Translations under genes and position numbers: made by a program
NCBI GenBank assembly: GCA_964035015.1
Contig: OZ036007.1
Span: 8,900,593-8,964,592 of the forward strand
Direction of reading: 5' to 3'
Source: Corallium rubrum
Lineage: Eukaryota > Cnidaria > Anthozoa > Scleralcyonacea > Coralliidae
DNA length: 64,000 bases
Notes under the pieces: model-generated
What the model was told of the DNA's origin: nothing
Database searches by the model: none
What the model saw: only the letters and a program-made list of their open reading frames with translations
Shown here: piece by piece, positions 12,110 through 22,909 of the stretch
Layout of the letters: each line of letters starts with the position of its first letter
How positions within the stretch are numbered: position 1 is the stretch's first letter

Positions 12110-12820
12110 TGGAGTAGTATGATTCAGGGATACTTTAAAATAATTGCGTCTGACCGTACGCCAAGTGATACGATAATAATGCAATTTGATATTTGCGCTC
12201 ATCTCAGTTCAAATAGATTTTTCTCCGTTGCTATTCTATACGATTTGTTCTAATTCACATATGTTGTACAGAATTTAACACTCTATCTAACCGTACAAGT
12301 TTCTCAAATGGCACAAACCTACAGACGATTGATTTACTTTAAATATGACCGCGTTCGACCGTACGCCAAGTAAATAGCGTAATAATGCAATTTGATACTA
12401 GCGCTCATCTCAGTTCAACTGATATACTTTTCTCCGTTGCTATTCTATACGATTTGTTCTAATTCACATATGTTGTTCAGAACTTAACGCTCTATCTAAC
12501 CGTACAAGTTTCCCAAATGGCACAAACCTACAGACGATTGATTTACTTTAAATATGACCGCGTTCGACCGTACGCCAAGTAAATAGCGTAATAATGCAAT
12601 TTGATATTTGCGCTCATGTCAGTTCAAATAGCCTTTTCTCCGTTGTTATTCTATACCATGTTCTCTAATTCACATATGTTGTACAGAATTAAACGCTCTA
12701 TCTAACCGTACAAGTTTCCCAAATGGCACAAACCTACAGACGATTGATTTACTTTAAATATGACCGCGTTTGACCGTAGGCCAAGTAAATAGCGTAAATA
12801 ATGCAATTTGATATTTGCCA
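12110..12820. repeat. 207-bp tandem repeat
   Basis: The anchor GACCGTACGCCAAGT recurs at 12152, 12357, 12566 and (as GACCGTAGGCCAAGT) 12772, giving periods of 205, 209 and 206 bp. No long open frame is present. It ends about 160 bp before the large TIR element. Confidence 0.93.
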
Positions 12821-12978
12821 TGTCAGTCTCCGTAGCCGTGTTATTGGCCATTGGGATATATCTTCCAGCAGTTAGCCGTTAAATTCTATATTTCCGACAA
12901 AGTTTTGCAGCAATATCCCCTGTCTCCGAAATGTTTTTGTGATAAACTGGTTAAGTAATTTTAACGTGACTTATAGTA

Positions 12979-13385
12979 TATGGCGTTAGATCACCGCCAA
13001 TATTCATGTTTGTTGTTATGCAACATGTTTTCGTCATTCAAGTTAAAATGGACATTGAACATGTCAAGTTCAGCATATCGCGGAAATTGAACTTTGTTCT
13101 TTCAACAAGTTTCTCAATTTTAACAAATAACCCGAATTGAAGTCTTTCATCAAACGGACATCTTTCGCAACTTGAAGTTTCGAAATATGTTGAATACGCA
13201 ATAGTACCTGAAAATGTGTAAGTTGAAGTTTCTAAATATGTTGAAAACGCATCGGTACCTAAATTTGAAAACTAGTTGAATATTCAATATTGGCGGATAA
13301 TAAACATCGCATGCAAATGTCCGCCAATATTAATTAACGTCAAGTAATGAAACCCCCCGGTAAAAATCACTAGCGCCCAGGCCAT
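12979..13385. repeat. Left terminal inverted repeat of the 9.2-kb element
   Basis: Matches 21792-22199 in inverse orientation with few differences. It contains an internal hairpin: AATATTGGCGG and CCGCCAATATT about 25 bp apart near 13287-13332. The same CCGCCAATATT also occurs at the outer end, suggesting repeated binding sites. Confidence 0.92.
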
Positions 13386-13408
13386 TGGCGTTATTCAACT
13401 TCTGAATC

Positions 13409-15260
13409 ATGGTGACCAGAGAAGTCCCACCACTCCCAGTGGAGAATGCGAGGTTAAATGAAAGTAATGATCTCCTTAGTGCGCTATCTATTGTCGAAGA
13501 TTTATTATCCAGATTAGACGGCCGTAATGACCCAGATTGCGCTGACAGTATAGCTTTTAGGCTTGACGTTTTAAAGCGAATTCTCGTAAATGTTGGTATC
13601 GACGACGTTAAAAATAGGCCTCACCGCACCTTAAACCAATTTGATCAGCGCTTTAAAGCTTTGAACAGCAATGCCTTTGCTCCAAAAGTATATACTGGGA
13701 CACGTGGCAAACCGTCCTATGACATACACGAGGGACAAGTGAACTTCCTATTGGAGCAAGGTTTTAAAGTTGGCGATATTAGCAACATGCTGGGGGTAAG
13801 CAAAAGAACTTTGGAGCGACGAATGCGCTCTTTTGGGCTAAGCGTAGCAGGTAAGTTTCTGTAATATGTATCTAGCAATTTCGAAAACATTAAAGAAACC
13901 GTAGCAAAAGAATATGGATCACACCCATATTTATGCTAATACTGTAGACACCCCTATCAAATAGATGCCCCCTCCACCAATAAGAATAATGGTCGTTAGG
14001 CCTATTGAGTGGTCTGGATATTCAGAGGGGAAGAGAGGGAGGTATTGTATACAAATTTTTCCTGGGAGGTAGCTTATTAGGTAGAGCTCAATATAAATTG
14101 CAATTTAGCCTGATGTAAGATGTTAATTAGCTTGGTACACACGGACCAAAGAAAAACAGGCATAATGCAGGGACAAATTTCATATTTGTCATATGCCAAA
14201 ATTTTCACACAGAGGTATTTACCCCCCCCCCCCCCTAACATGTCCCATGGAATCAAATTAATATACATGTGCACTAAGCATAAAACCCCAAGCCACACAT
14301 GAGCTATACTGGAACAATAAGGAATTCTAAAGAAATTCTTTTTCTGCTTTGTCACTGTTGACCTTAGTTAGAGGAAAAGTCATACATTGTCATGATTTTT
14401 GCATATTACACTAAAAAAAATGTGTCCAATGCATATGATTTGTTGGCTTTTTTGTTCCCACACTATGCAAGACAACAGGAGGTCAAGTCAAGTCTAATTA
14501 GTGTACAGTACACCAATCAAGACACATGAGATATTGTAAGCAAGTCAAAATTTTTTTTATAGCTGTCCTATACTCGTATACATGTATACCTCTTGCTAAC
14601 AGAGTTTCCAGTCCATACAGTTTATAGTTAAGGACTAAGTTTTTGATTACTATTACCCTTCTCTTTTTGTAAACATCTTCAAGTACTTAGCATGGTAAAA
14701 TCAGCTGTATATCTTGCTTAATACAGTTTATTGTGAAATATACAGTACACTGTACCATCTATGAGGGGTGTATCACTCCAAAAATCTCATACACCATGCA
14801 AAAAAGAAATCCCTGAAAAATCCCTAAAAATCTCAAAAAGTATCAAAAATCTCTGAAAAATCTTTGAAAATCCTAAAAAATCCCACAAAAATCCGAAAAA
14901 ATCTCACAAAAATCCCATAAAAATCCATAAAAATAAAAAAAATCCCACAAAAATCCCTGTAGGATTTTCAAAATCCCAAAATCAGTGGAGTGATACACCA
15001 CTCGACCATCTAGACAGTAATTGTCAATCATTTTTAATCATTCTATGTTATACAGGTGGAGGATTGTTATTCATGGGGGGATCGATGGCTATTCTAGAAT
15101 ACCTGTGTATCTAGTTGCATCAAACAACAAAAGAGCAGATACAGTGTTAACAGCATTCATGGATGCTGTTGAAACTTATGGCTTACCATCTTGTGTAAGA
15201 TCAGACAAGGGAGGGGAGAATGTCCAAGTTGCATGGCACATGCTAAATCATCCACTGTGA
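13409..15260 (+). pseudogene. Integrase-core transposase, broken
   Basis: Piece 1 (13409-13850) starts with ATG and encodes about 147 residues. It ends in a GRPSYD-like linker and a helix-turn-helix (VGDISNMLGVSKRTLERRM), then a donor GTAAGT. Piece 2 (from about 15053) reads [20 protein letters not shown] and later RSDKGGEN, the usual integrase catalytic-core blocks carrying two acidic residues. Here an in-frame TGA (15258-15260) interrupts a conserved stretch; GPGRGSIITG continues in frame after it. The segment normally joining the two pieces was not found and the splice phases disagree. It is therefore a defective copy of a widespread animal integrase-domain family. Confidence 0.75.
14767..14999. 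mobile_element. Small foldback element with AAAATCCC array
   Basis: GGTGTATCACTCC and its exact complement bracket an internal array of degenerate AAAAATCCC units. No target duplication is clear. It lies in the gap between the two integrase pieces. Confidence 0.75.
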
Positions 15261-15637
15261 GGGCCTGGGAGAGGAAGCATAATAACAGGTTATTAACAGA
15301 CTAGTGTGTTGCAAAAATGTTTCATAGGTGGATTTTCTAGGGGGTGCAGGGGAGTGCACACCCCTCCCTAAAATCTCCAGGACACCCCAGTGAAGATCTG
15401 CACTGACAGAGCAGACAGGCAGATAAATAAGTTTTCATCCCTTTCTGTGATGAATGAACATTCATTATTGAAAAGATCTAGTTTAAAAGCTGTTTTAGAA
15501 CAACTGTAAACATCTCTTCTGTCAATTAAGACCATTTTTCAGAACATTTACTGCCCCACCAGTAGCTCCACTCCTGGATCCCTTTGGGACCTGTACCCTG
15601 AGACTATCTTCTGGTGCTCTGGATTGCACTGGATTGG

Positions 15638-16079
15638 CAGGGCTTCAAATTTGCAGTATCCCGATATCCCGACGATACCAGATTTTAAATTTGGATACTG
15701 GAAATCACAAGCTCAGTATCCCGAGGGATACTGAAAAAAATTCTGTCCACGACTGATATTTCTGGACGCTTCGAAATTCAAAATAAGAAGCGTTTATCTA
15801 CTAGCCAAACAACAACTCTACAAGAGGAATGTTATTGTTATGTATTCCATTGTAAACATGATACTTGAGTGAGATGCATTTAATTGTAAATATAATATTT
15901 AGTAAATGGTTTCAATTATTTCAAGTCAATCAGCGGAGCTGCACTGTTTGTATATTGGTCACAATACAAAAATAATTTACTATCCAAATGTGGGATACTA
16001 GATTTTCTGGGTGGATACCAGATTTTAAGTTGCTAGTATCCCGTTGGATACTGCTGAAAAATACAAATTTGAAGCCCTG
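15638..16079. mobile_element. hAT-type MITE (CAGGGCTTCAAATTTG ends), copy 1
   Basis: CAGGGCTTCAAATTTG at the left and its exact complement at the right surround degenerate GTATCCCGNNGGATAC palindromes. A relative is at 32191-32486. Flanking duplications have decayed. Confidence 0.8.
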
Positions 16080-16547
16080 ATTGTGATGTACTGGATTGTG
16101 ATGTGCCTGGCTGCGATGGAACTGGAATTCTATGCCTCTGTGACTCGTCAGATTGGTTTGCTGTCAGAAACACGTAAATAAAAAGGTAAATCATGGTTGT
16201 TTGGGCCAGCATAACAGCTTCATAACAGTGCACACCTTAGCCCACCTTAACCCACCTTACACCAACTTAACCCACCTTAGCCCACCCTACACCAGATGTA
16301 GTATGATATATAACTCAAGATATTTCCATAATTACATGTAAATTGAACGACATAACATAATTACAATCACATGTGTGATCGCTTGAAGTATATGTACATA
16401 AAGTATTGTATATGATTATCTAACAAAGAAATCAGTAAATTCCAATATTTTATCATAATTAATAATTTGTAATTAATTCTTTGAACGTTTTCATGGCGAT
16501 AAAGTAATATAAATAAGTTTTGTGGAAACACCACGTAAACTATTTCT

Positions 16548-16591
16548 TTGCTAAGCTTTCGGCCTGTTGACTCAGGCCTTCATCAGAGCAA
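16548..16591 (-). ncRNA. Hammerhead ribozyme, Penelope type
   Basis: On the minus strand: stem I UUGCU, core CUGAUGA, stem II GGCCUG/CAGGCC with a 6-nt loop, core GAAA, then palindromic AGCU acting as a minimal stem III, cleavage position U, and stem I partner AGCAA. This is the minimal dimer-type hammerhead reported for Penelope-like elements. It is identical in layout to 21060-21103. Confidence 0.85.
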
Positions 16592-16700
16592 TGACAACAA
16601 GTTGTTGGCTCACGTCATTTATAAACTAAGCAACTGATCAATTAAATCACATAAGAATACAATGGCGTATCACGTTAATTTTATTAATTAGAAAACAAAA

Positions 16701-17355
16701 TCAAGAATGTTCTCCGAATAGGGCACGCCACGTGCTATTTAATGGCTGTCCCTCCTGAGAAATAGTGTGATGTTTGGCGATCTCAATGGATTCTCTAGTT
16801 CTTCGCGTGAAGTATTGCTTGTCGCTGGCTAAGAGTGATGACTCTTCCCACTTAACACGATGGTCATACGTCCAAGCGTGTTTGGCAACAGCAGACTTTT
16901 CTTGTTGCGCTTTTATGCAAGATGTCTTGTGTTCCTTCAGGCGAGTTGAGAGATTCCTTCCCGTTTCTCCGATGTACACCAAGCCACACTCACAAGGAAT
17001 GCGATACACTCCAGGCTTAGATAAGCTATCCACTTCATCTTTATGTGTGAAAAGTACCTTGAACAATTTGTGTTGACTACTGTGAAATACCTTCATACCA
17101 GCACGATTTAGAATCCTCTCAATCTTGTGAGATGCTGGTCCGATATACGGAAGAGAAACTGAAGGTGGTTCTTGCTGGGGCTGTGTATTCGGCTCTGGAT
17201 GTACCGAAGGAGTCATAGAAGCTTGAATCATCTTCCCAGGAAAACCGTTGTTAGTTAAAACCAACTTAAGGTGATCTAATTCTTCCTGAAGATGTTCTTC
17301 GTCACAAATTGTTCGCGCTCGATGAACGAGAGTTTTGCACACAGATGATTTAATA
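16701..17355 (-). pseudogene. Penelope-like GIY-YIG endonuclease, inverted arm
   Basis: About 213 codons remain open without a proper start. The sequence begins in the C-terminal tail of the reverse transcriptase (the plus arm adds HTDRYLNYTSFHHPSIKSS) and continues through a Pro/Gln-rich linker. It ends in the endonuclease: GVYRIPCECGLVYIGETGRN followed by a LSTRLKEH catalytic-arginine motif. The reverse transcriptase palm is missing, so the copy cannot act alone. Confidence 0.85.
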
Positions 17356-18149
17356 CTTGGATGATGAAATCGTTAAATCAGATGGGACTTTAAGTCATAC
17401 TGTGTATCGAAAACCAACACACACTGACAGATACCTTAACTACACTTCATTCCATCATCCAAGTATTAAATCATCTGTGTGCAAAACTCTCGTTCATCGA
17501 GCGCGAACAATTCGTGACGAAGAACATCTTCAGGAAGAATTAGATCACCTTAAGTTGGTTTTAATTAACAACGGTTTTCCTGGGAAGATGATTCAAGCTT
17601 CTATGACTCCTTCGGTACATCCAGAGCCGAATACACAGCCCCAGCAAGAACCACCTTCAGTTTCTCTTCCGTATATCGGACCAGCATCTCACAAGATTGA
17701 GAGGATTCTAAATCGTGCTGGTATGAAGGTATTTCACAGTAGTCAACACAAATTGTTCAAGGTACTTTTCGGGTTGGGATAAAACGCGGAAGCGGAATGG
17801 CGGAAAGCGGAACGGCGGAATGGCGGAAATGGGATAAAACGCGGAAATGGGGATAAAACGCGGAAATGGGGATAAAACGCGGAAATGGGGATAAAACGCG
17901 GAAATGGGAATAAAGTCACGTAAGTCACACTATTAAAACTACGTTTATTTCTCACAGTCCCATAGTCTAGAACAAGTTCGAATGTCGAATTTTTCATGTG
18001 TCGAAACAAAGCCGTTTAATAGGTCACTAACATTTGATTCAGCACATGAAAAGTTCGACGTTTGAACTTGGCCAATGAAAACGAATGTAAATTTAAAACC
18101 CTATAAATTGGTCAAAAACCCTATATTGACCCCGAAAGGCGTAAATATA

Positions 18150-18345
18150 TGTATAAACCCTACACCCTATACTAAACTCTATACCTGGAAACCCTATTTC
18201 ATCCCAAAACCCTATTATGTAAACTCTACTTGTTATGTAAACCCTATTATGTAAACTCTATTTGTTATGTAAACCCTATTATGTAAACTCTATATGTTAT
18301 GTAAACCCTATTATGTAAACTCTATTATGTAAGCTCTATACGTTA
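18150..18345. repeat. TATGTAAACYCTAT minisatellite
   Basis: About ten degenerate units of 14-30 bp lie inside the hAT-like element. They directly abut the point where kinase similarity ends. Confidence 0.85.
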
Positions 18346-18709
18346 GGGAACTACACTTCTTGTCGATTCCAAATGGCTGGAAGTCAAAGTATAGATACTC
18401 CGTCATGATGGCATATGGTTTACCGCAAAAAGCAATGAACTTGGCAATATGGCCGTGCCCTTTCAATTTCTCCGTTATGCGAGCTTCTTTCAAAAACACA
18501 CGCCTGCTGTCTCGGTCATCTTCCCGAAGCCTCTTGATCACCACTTTCCCTTCGCGATAATCTGCGCAATATACGTTGCCGAAAGCGCCTGAACCAATTT
18601 CTTCTTTATTGGTGACATCCTTCCACGAAAATGTCGGGATGTCTAACGATAATCTACTATCTCGCTTAGAAAGCGAAGGCAATTTGAACACTGCCATAAC
18701 ACTGCACAC
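18311..18709 (-). pseudogene. Protein kinase N-lobe fragment captured by a transposon
   Basis: The open frame starts MCSVMAVFKLPSLSKRD and runs through FSWKDV, the glycine loop IGSGAFGNVY, the VVIKRL lysine, the helix-C glutamate in FLKEARITEKL and the hinge MTEYLYFDF. Similarity stops near DKKCSSL, before the HRD and DFG motifs, and the frame then runs into the minisatellite to a stop at 18311. It looks like the first exon of a kinase family that I recall as common in cnidarians. It cannot be catalytically active. Confidence 0.75.
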
Positions 18710-20159
18710 CTATTCCAGGGCAGCGCCAGGATGCAGTGCAAGTGCGCAGACTTCTAGCGTAAGCGACACCGCGTGTAAGATGACCTCATAGTGTCAGATG
18801 AGACTGAAGGTGCAACCGCGTAAGGTGTCGAAGAAAAACCTAAACATCTGTGTCAAATCCGGACTCAAAAATCTGTAATATTCATACTAGTATAGGTCTT
18901 TTTAATTTTCGCTGAACGTGTTACGACGTAGAAGTCTAAATCCTAAATCTTTACTGCGCGGCAGAACTTCAGGACGTTATAAGGCGTTTTTTGAAAACGT
19001 CAAGATGATGGCGCCGATAAATGTTGATTTACTCCGATTTATCATAACAGACACACATACACAGTATGAAAAGCAAGCCCAGAAGCCATGTAGATCAGAA
19101 TTTAGAAGAACTTTTGTCGAAACATATGCAAGAGGTGTTATCTTCTCATATATTGGCCACAATTTACCTCGTCCCATAGGAAATACATATATGTCATACG
19201 TCATATGATATATCGAACGTTGAAAGGGTGCATATCAAATATTATGGGTGAAACTTTTCTCTAAGAAAACCACCGCCAAGACGTCATTGACGCCCTAGGT
19301 GACAAATGTATTTTACACAATAATGTCGACGGTGTTCTACATATTGTCATCTGATTATTTTAGTCGGCTCATTTTTAAAAACAATAACGAGTAGTTTCAC
19401 TACGTTAGCGTGCGCCTTTGAATATATGCGTGCAGACAAATTTACCAAATTATGCATATAAAATATAGCATTAGCAAACTAGTCAAAGATCTAATGAAGA
19501 GCTCTAATAAAAAGTTCTTATATCAGGGCTGGAAATAGAAAAAAAAAAGAATGACCTGCCATTTTGTTGGCAGGTCAAATAAATTATGGCATGCCATTTA
19601 TTATATTTGGCCTGCCAAAAAAGACATGCTCGCGTGTCTGTGGACACTTTTGTTTCAAAATTGAAAGTTAGCCTTTATAATCATGCCCTGATTTTGATGG
19701 AGAAACACAAACATTCCTGAGCGTCACAGACATCACAAATACAATCCTCAAGCTATGCCTTTCATAATAAATTATTTGCCACTGCCACTGCTCATAACAC
19801 CATGTATGTTTAGGAGAAAAGCAGTATTAAAGATTAAGAAACGGTGGTAAACAAATGAAGTGAAACCGACTGATTGCACCACCCCCCCACCCCCAACCAT
19901 TTTATTTTTTGATTTTATTATTTGAGTCCCGATCTCGCGCGTTTGGTCTTGGGACTAGTAGTGAATGATGTGGAATAAGCAATAGGTATTTGTAGTTATA
20001 ACGACACGATTTTCATGTTGAGACTGCGATTTGTATTTCAACCGCTGTAAGTGTAAAGGCAAATCGGCAAGTTACCAGTTTTACGTACAGCTTTCAGCCA
20101 CTTTCTACAAAAGTGCTAAAAATTACTTTAAACTTATTAACACATATAGGGTACAATTT

Positions 20160-20592
20160 ACATTTTATCCCAATTTCCGCGTTTTATCCCCATTTCCGCG
20201 TTTTATCCCAATTTCCGCGTTTTATCCCCATTTCCGCGTTTTATCCCCATTTCCGCGTTTTATCCCCATTTCCGCGTTTTATCCCCATTTCCGTGTTTTA
20301 TCCCCATTTCCGCGTTTTATCCCCATTTCCGCGTTTTATCCCCATTTCCGCGTTTTATCCCCATTTCCGCGTTTTATCCCCATTTCCGCGTTTTATCCCC
20401 ATTTCCGCGTTTTATCCCCATTTCCGCGTTTTATCCCCATTTCCGCGTTTTATCCCCATTTCCGCGTTTTATCCCCATTTCCGCGTTTTATCCCCATTTC
20501 CGCGTTTTATCCCCATTTCCGCGTTTTATCCCATTTCCGCCATTCCGTCGTTCCGCTTTCCGCCATTCCGCTTCCGCGTTTTATCCCAACCC
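20160..20592. repeat. Subterminal 19-20-bp array of the hAT-like element
   Basis: About 20 units of TTTATCCCCATTTCCGCG with few changes end in a CCATTCCGC-rich block that pairs with 17771-17850. Long open frames (repeating Phe-Pro-Arg-Phe-Ile) are artefacts. Confidence 0.93.
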
Positions 20593-21059
20593 GGTACTTT
20601 TCACACATAAAGATGAAGTGGATAGCTTATCTAAGCCTGGAGTGTATCGCATTCCTTGTGAGTGTGGCTTGGTGTACATCGGAGAAACGGGAAGGAATCT
20701 CTCAACTCGCCTGAAGGAACACAAGACATCTTGCATAAAAGCGCAACAAGAAAAGTCTGCTGTTGCCAAACACACTTGGACCTATGACCATCGTGTTAAG
20801 TGGGAGGAGTCATCACTCTTAGCCAGCGACAAGCAATACTTCACGCGAAGAACTAGAGAATCCATTGAGATCGCCAAACATCACACTATTTCTCAGGAGG
20901 GACAGCCATTAAATAGCACGTGGCGTGCCCTATTCGGAGAACATTCTTGATTTTGTTTTCTAATTAATAAAATTAACGTGATACGCCATTGTATTCTTAC
21001 GTGATTTAATTGATCAGTTGCTTAGTTTATAAATGACGTGAGCCAACAACTTGTTGTCA

Positions 21060-21103
21060 TTGCTCTGATGAAGGCCTGAGTCAACAGGCCGAAAGCTTAG
21101 CAA
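21060..21103 (+). ncRNA. Hammerhead ribozyme, Penelope type
   Basis: UUGCU, CUGAUGA, the GGCCUG/CAGGCC hairpin, GAAA, palindromic AGCU, then AGCAA. All positions usually held constant in the core are present, and cleavage would fall after 21098. It lies 110 bp downstream of the endonuclease stop. Confidence 0.87.
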
Positions 21104-21143
21104 AGAAATAGTTTACGTGGTGTTTCCACAAAACTTATTTATA

Positions 21144-21791
21144 ATAATTTGTAGTTTACCATTCATTTTTTTTCCAAAGGGAAATAAGGCAATGAAAACA
21201 AATATTAATAACTAAAAAAATAACAAAATCTGTAACTTTTAGAATGTTCCACAGACCTGTATATATTATACTAATTAATAAATTTGTTCTTTTGCTAAAG
21301 AAATGTTCATTTGAGAATTAGTATTCTTAGTATTCTTTATATAAAATGGAATGTTCAATGTTCATTAGTATTCTTTACATAAAATTGTTTGTTCAATAGT
21401 ATTCTTTCCGACGTCAAGAAGTTTTATCAGGTATAAAACCACGGACATGGTACTGACTTCCTTTGTGTTTTCCTCGTGAATTATTAATGAGTTTTTGAAG
21501 TGATATTTATAGTGCCATATCACATACGAAATATATTCATATATATATTTAATAGGATTTAGGACAGAAACTGATATGCATTATTCATATGTCTACGAGT
21601 ACGAGAACTCACCTGTTGCTTGTTGCCTCAATCGTTCAGCTACTTCCAGCAGAGCACTTCTGGCAGAACGTATTTCATCCGGATTCATGTCGTTTGTACT
21701 GTAAAAACGAAAGCCTCGTGGTGGATCTGTGGTGGATAGCGCTTCGAGAGGACTCTGAATTGAAGTCTGTGTTGATGACCAGATCGTGAAG
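21144..21791. other. No gene seen; AT-rich foldback remnants
   Basis: Contains a foldback end (CTTTGTGTTTTCCTCGTGAA at about 21460) shared with the 36.8-kb and 62.1-kb elements. No coding similarity was recognised before the right TIR. Confidence 0.5.
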
Positions 21792-22199
21792 ATGGCCTGG
21801 GCGCTAGTGATTTTTACCGGGGGGTGTCATTACTTGACGTTAATTAATATTGGCGGACATTTGCAATGCGATGTTTATTATCCGCCAATATTGAATATTC
21901 AACTAGTTTTCAAATTTAGGTACCGATGCGTTTTCAACATATTTAGAAACTTCAACTTACACATTTTCAGGTACTATTGTGTATTCAACATATTTCGAAA
22001 CTTCAAGTTGCGAAAGATGTCCGTTTGATGAAAGACTTCAATTCGGGTTATTTGTTAAAATTGAGAAACTTGTTGAAAGAACAAAGTTCAATTTCCGCGA
22101 TATGCTGAAATTGACATGTTCAATGTCCATTTTAACTTGAATGACGAAAACATGTTGCATAACAACAAACATGAATATTGGCGGTGATCTAACGCCATA
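21792..22199. repeat. Right terminal inverted repeat of the 9.2-kb element
   Basis: Inverse copy of 12979-13385, ending CTAACGCCATA and followed by the ATAGTA duplication. Confidence 0.92.
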
Positions 22200-22756
22200 A
22201 TAGTAAACTTGTGAGTGTGATCTACCACAGTTTTTGTGAGTCATGATGAGTCATGACAAAAAAATTATTAAGGTCAGAGAACGTGTACTTTCTCTTTAAT
22301 TATCTTATAAGATCTCGTTAAAATCTTATAAGATCTACGTGTAAAAATCTTAAGATTTTTCTTAAGATCTTACAAGATTTTCCAAGATCACACAAGATCT
22401 TGAGTCTTGACATGATTCTCACAGTGGTGGGTTTGCGCAGATACATGTACGCATAGCGGACCTTTTGTTATTATATAGATGCGAGTGTTTTATTAGAGAA
22501 TATGCAGTGTCGTATTTTCCATATCCTCACCAGTGAAGATATCGATGACGTCATTTAGAATTTTACCTCTTTTTGCATTGAATCTATATAATAAAAAGAA
22601 AATTACACGCTGGCTTGAAAATATGAATTTTATCTTCTCGTGGTAAAAACGATATTTTACTCATTTGCTATGCTCATTCATAAAATATTGTTTTCCCCCA
22701 CTCGAAGATAAAATTCATATCTTCGCACCACCGCGTAATGTCCTCTCTATATCTTT

Positions 22757-22835
22757 GCAGAATAAACGATATTTTTATCGAAAGACATCTTGGTAGTATA
22801 AACGATATTTGTATAACAGTTTATATCTTTGCAGA
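22757..22835. repeat. Detached unit of the 75-bp repeat
   Basis: Same AAACGATATTTTTATCGAAA unit as at 10930. Nearby 22300-22400 is a cluster of AAGATCTTA-like palindromes without recognised identity. Confidence 0.8.
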
Positions 22836-22909
22836 TATTTTTGTCGAATGTTCGCAGAGTAACTGTAGAACAACTGCTATTACATGTAATACATAAACCT
22901 AAAAATAAA

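Larger units (their letters stand above)
17770..20593. mobile_element. hAT-like element carrying a kinase gene fragment
   Basis: The TIR begins CGGGTTGGGATAAAACGCGG and is mirrored exactly at the right. The perfect duplication GTACTTTT (17762-17769 and 20594-20601) is 8 bp; reading the TIR from GGGTT would make it 10 bp. Next to each TIR, 19-20-bp subrepeats TTTATCCCCATTTCCGCG are arrayed, a few at the left and about 20 at the right. Inside are a kinase fragment (18311-18709, minus) and a TATGTAAACYCTAT minisatellite, but no recognisable transposase. I see nothing coding at 18800-20150. Confidence 0.82.
17357..20950 (+). pseudogene. Penelope-like GIY-YIG endonuclease, plus arm, interrupted
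   Basis: The first part (17357-17769) encodes the reverse-transcriptase tail and linker. The reading frame is cut at a GTACTTTT site by the 17770-20593 insertion and resumes at 20594-20950 with the endonuclease. It ends with RALFGEHS, as the inverted arm does. The near-identical inverted arm shows the uninterrupted site. Confidence 0.88.
16512..21143. mobile_element. Head-to-head Penelope-like retroelement pair
   Basis: A minus-strand arm (16512-about 17357) and a plus-strand arm (about 17357-17769 plus 20594-21143) are inverted copies meeting near 17357. Each holds the end of the reverse transcriptase, a GIY-YIG endonuclease and, at the outer end, a hammerhead ribozyme. A truncated copy joined to an inverted partial copy is a known outcome of Penelope insertion. 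The plus arm is split by a hAT-like element. The whole pair lies inside the 9.2-kb TIR element. Confidence 0.85.
12979..22199. mobile_element. 9.2-kb TIR element with integrase remnant (IS3EU-like)
   Basis: The left TIR (12979-13385) and right TIR (21792-22199) are inverted copies about 407 bp long, beginning TATGGCGTTAGATC. A perfect 6-bp duplication ATAGTA flanks them (12973-12978 and 22200-22205). Just inside the left TIR is a DDE integrase gene in two visible pieces. Retroviral-integrase-like protein, 6-bp duplication and TA-starting ends fit what I recall of the IS3EU superfamily. Polintons also make 6-bp duplications, but no polymerase or capsid gene is seen. Much of the interior is younger nested insertion. 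Confidence 0.8.

Noticed and set aside
20031-20714. Two long Phe-Pro-Arg-Phe-rich frames
   Set aside because: Produced by the 19-20-bp subterminal array of the hAT-like element.
12979-22199. Polinton/Maverick virus-like transposon
   Set aside because: The 6-bp duplication would fit, but no DNA polymerase, ATPase, protease or capsid genes are visible, and the ends start with TA.
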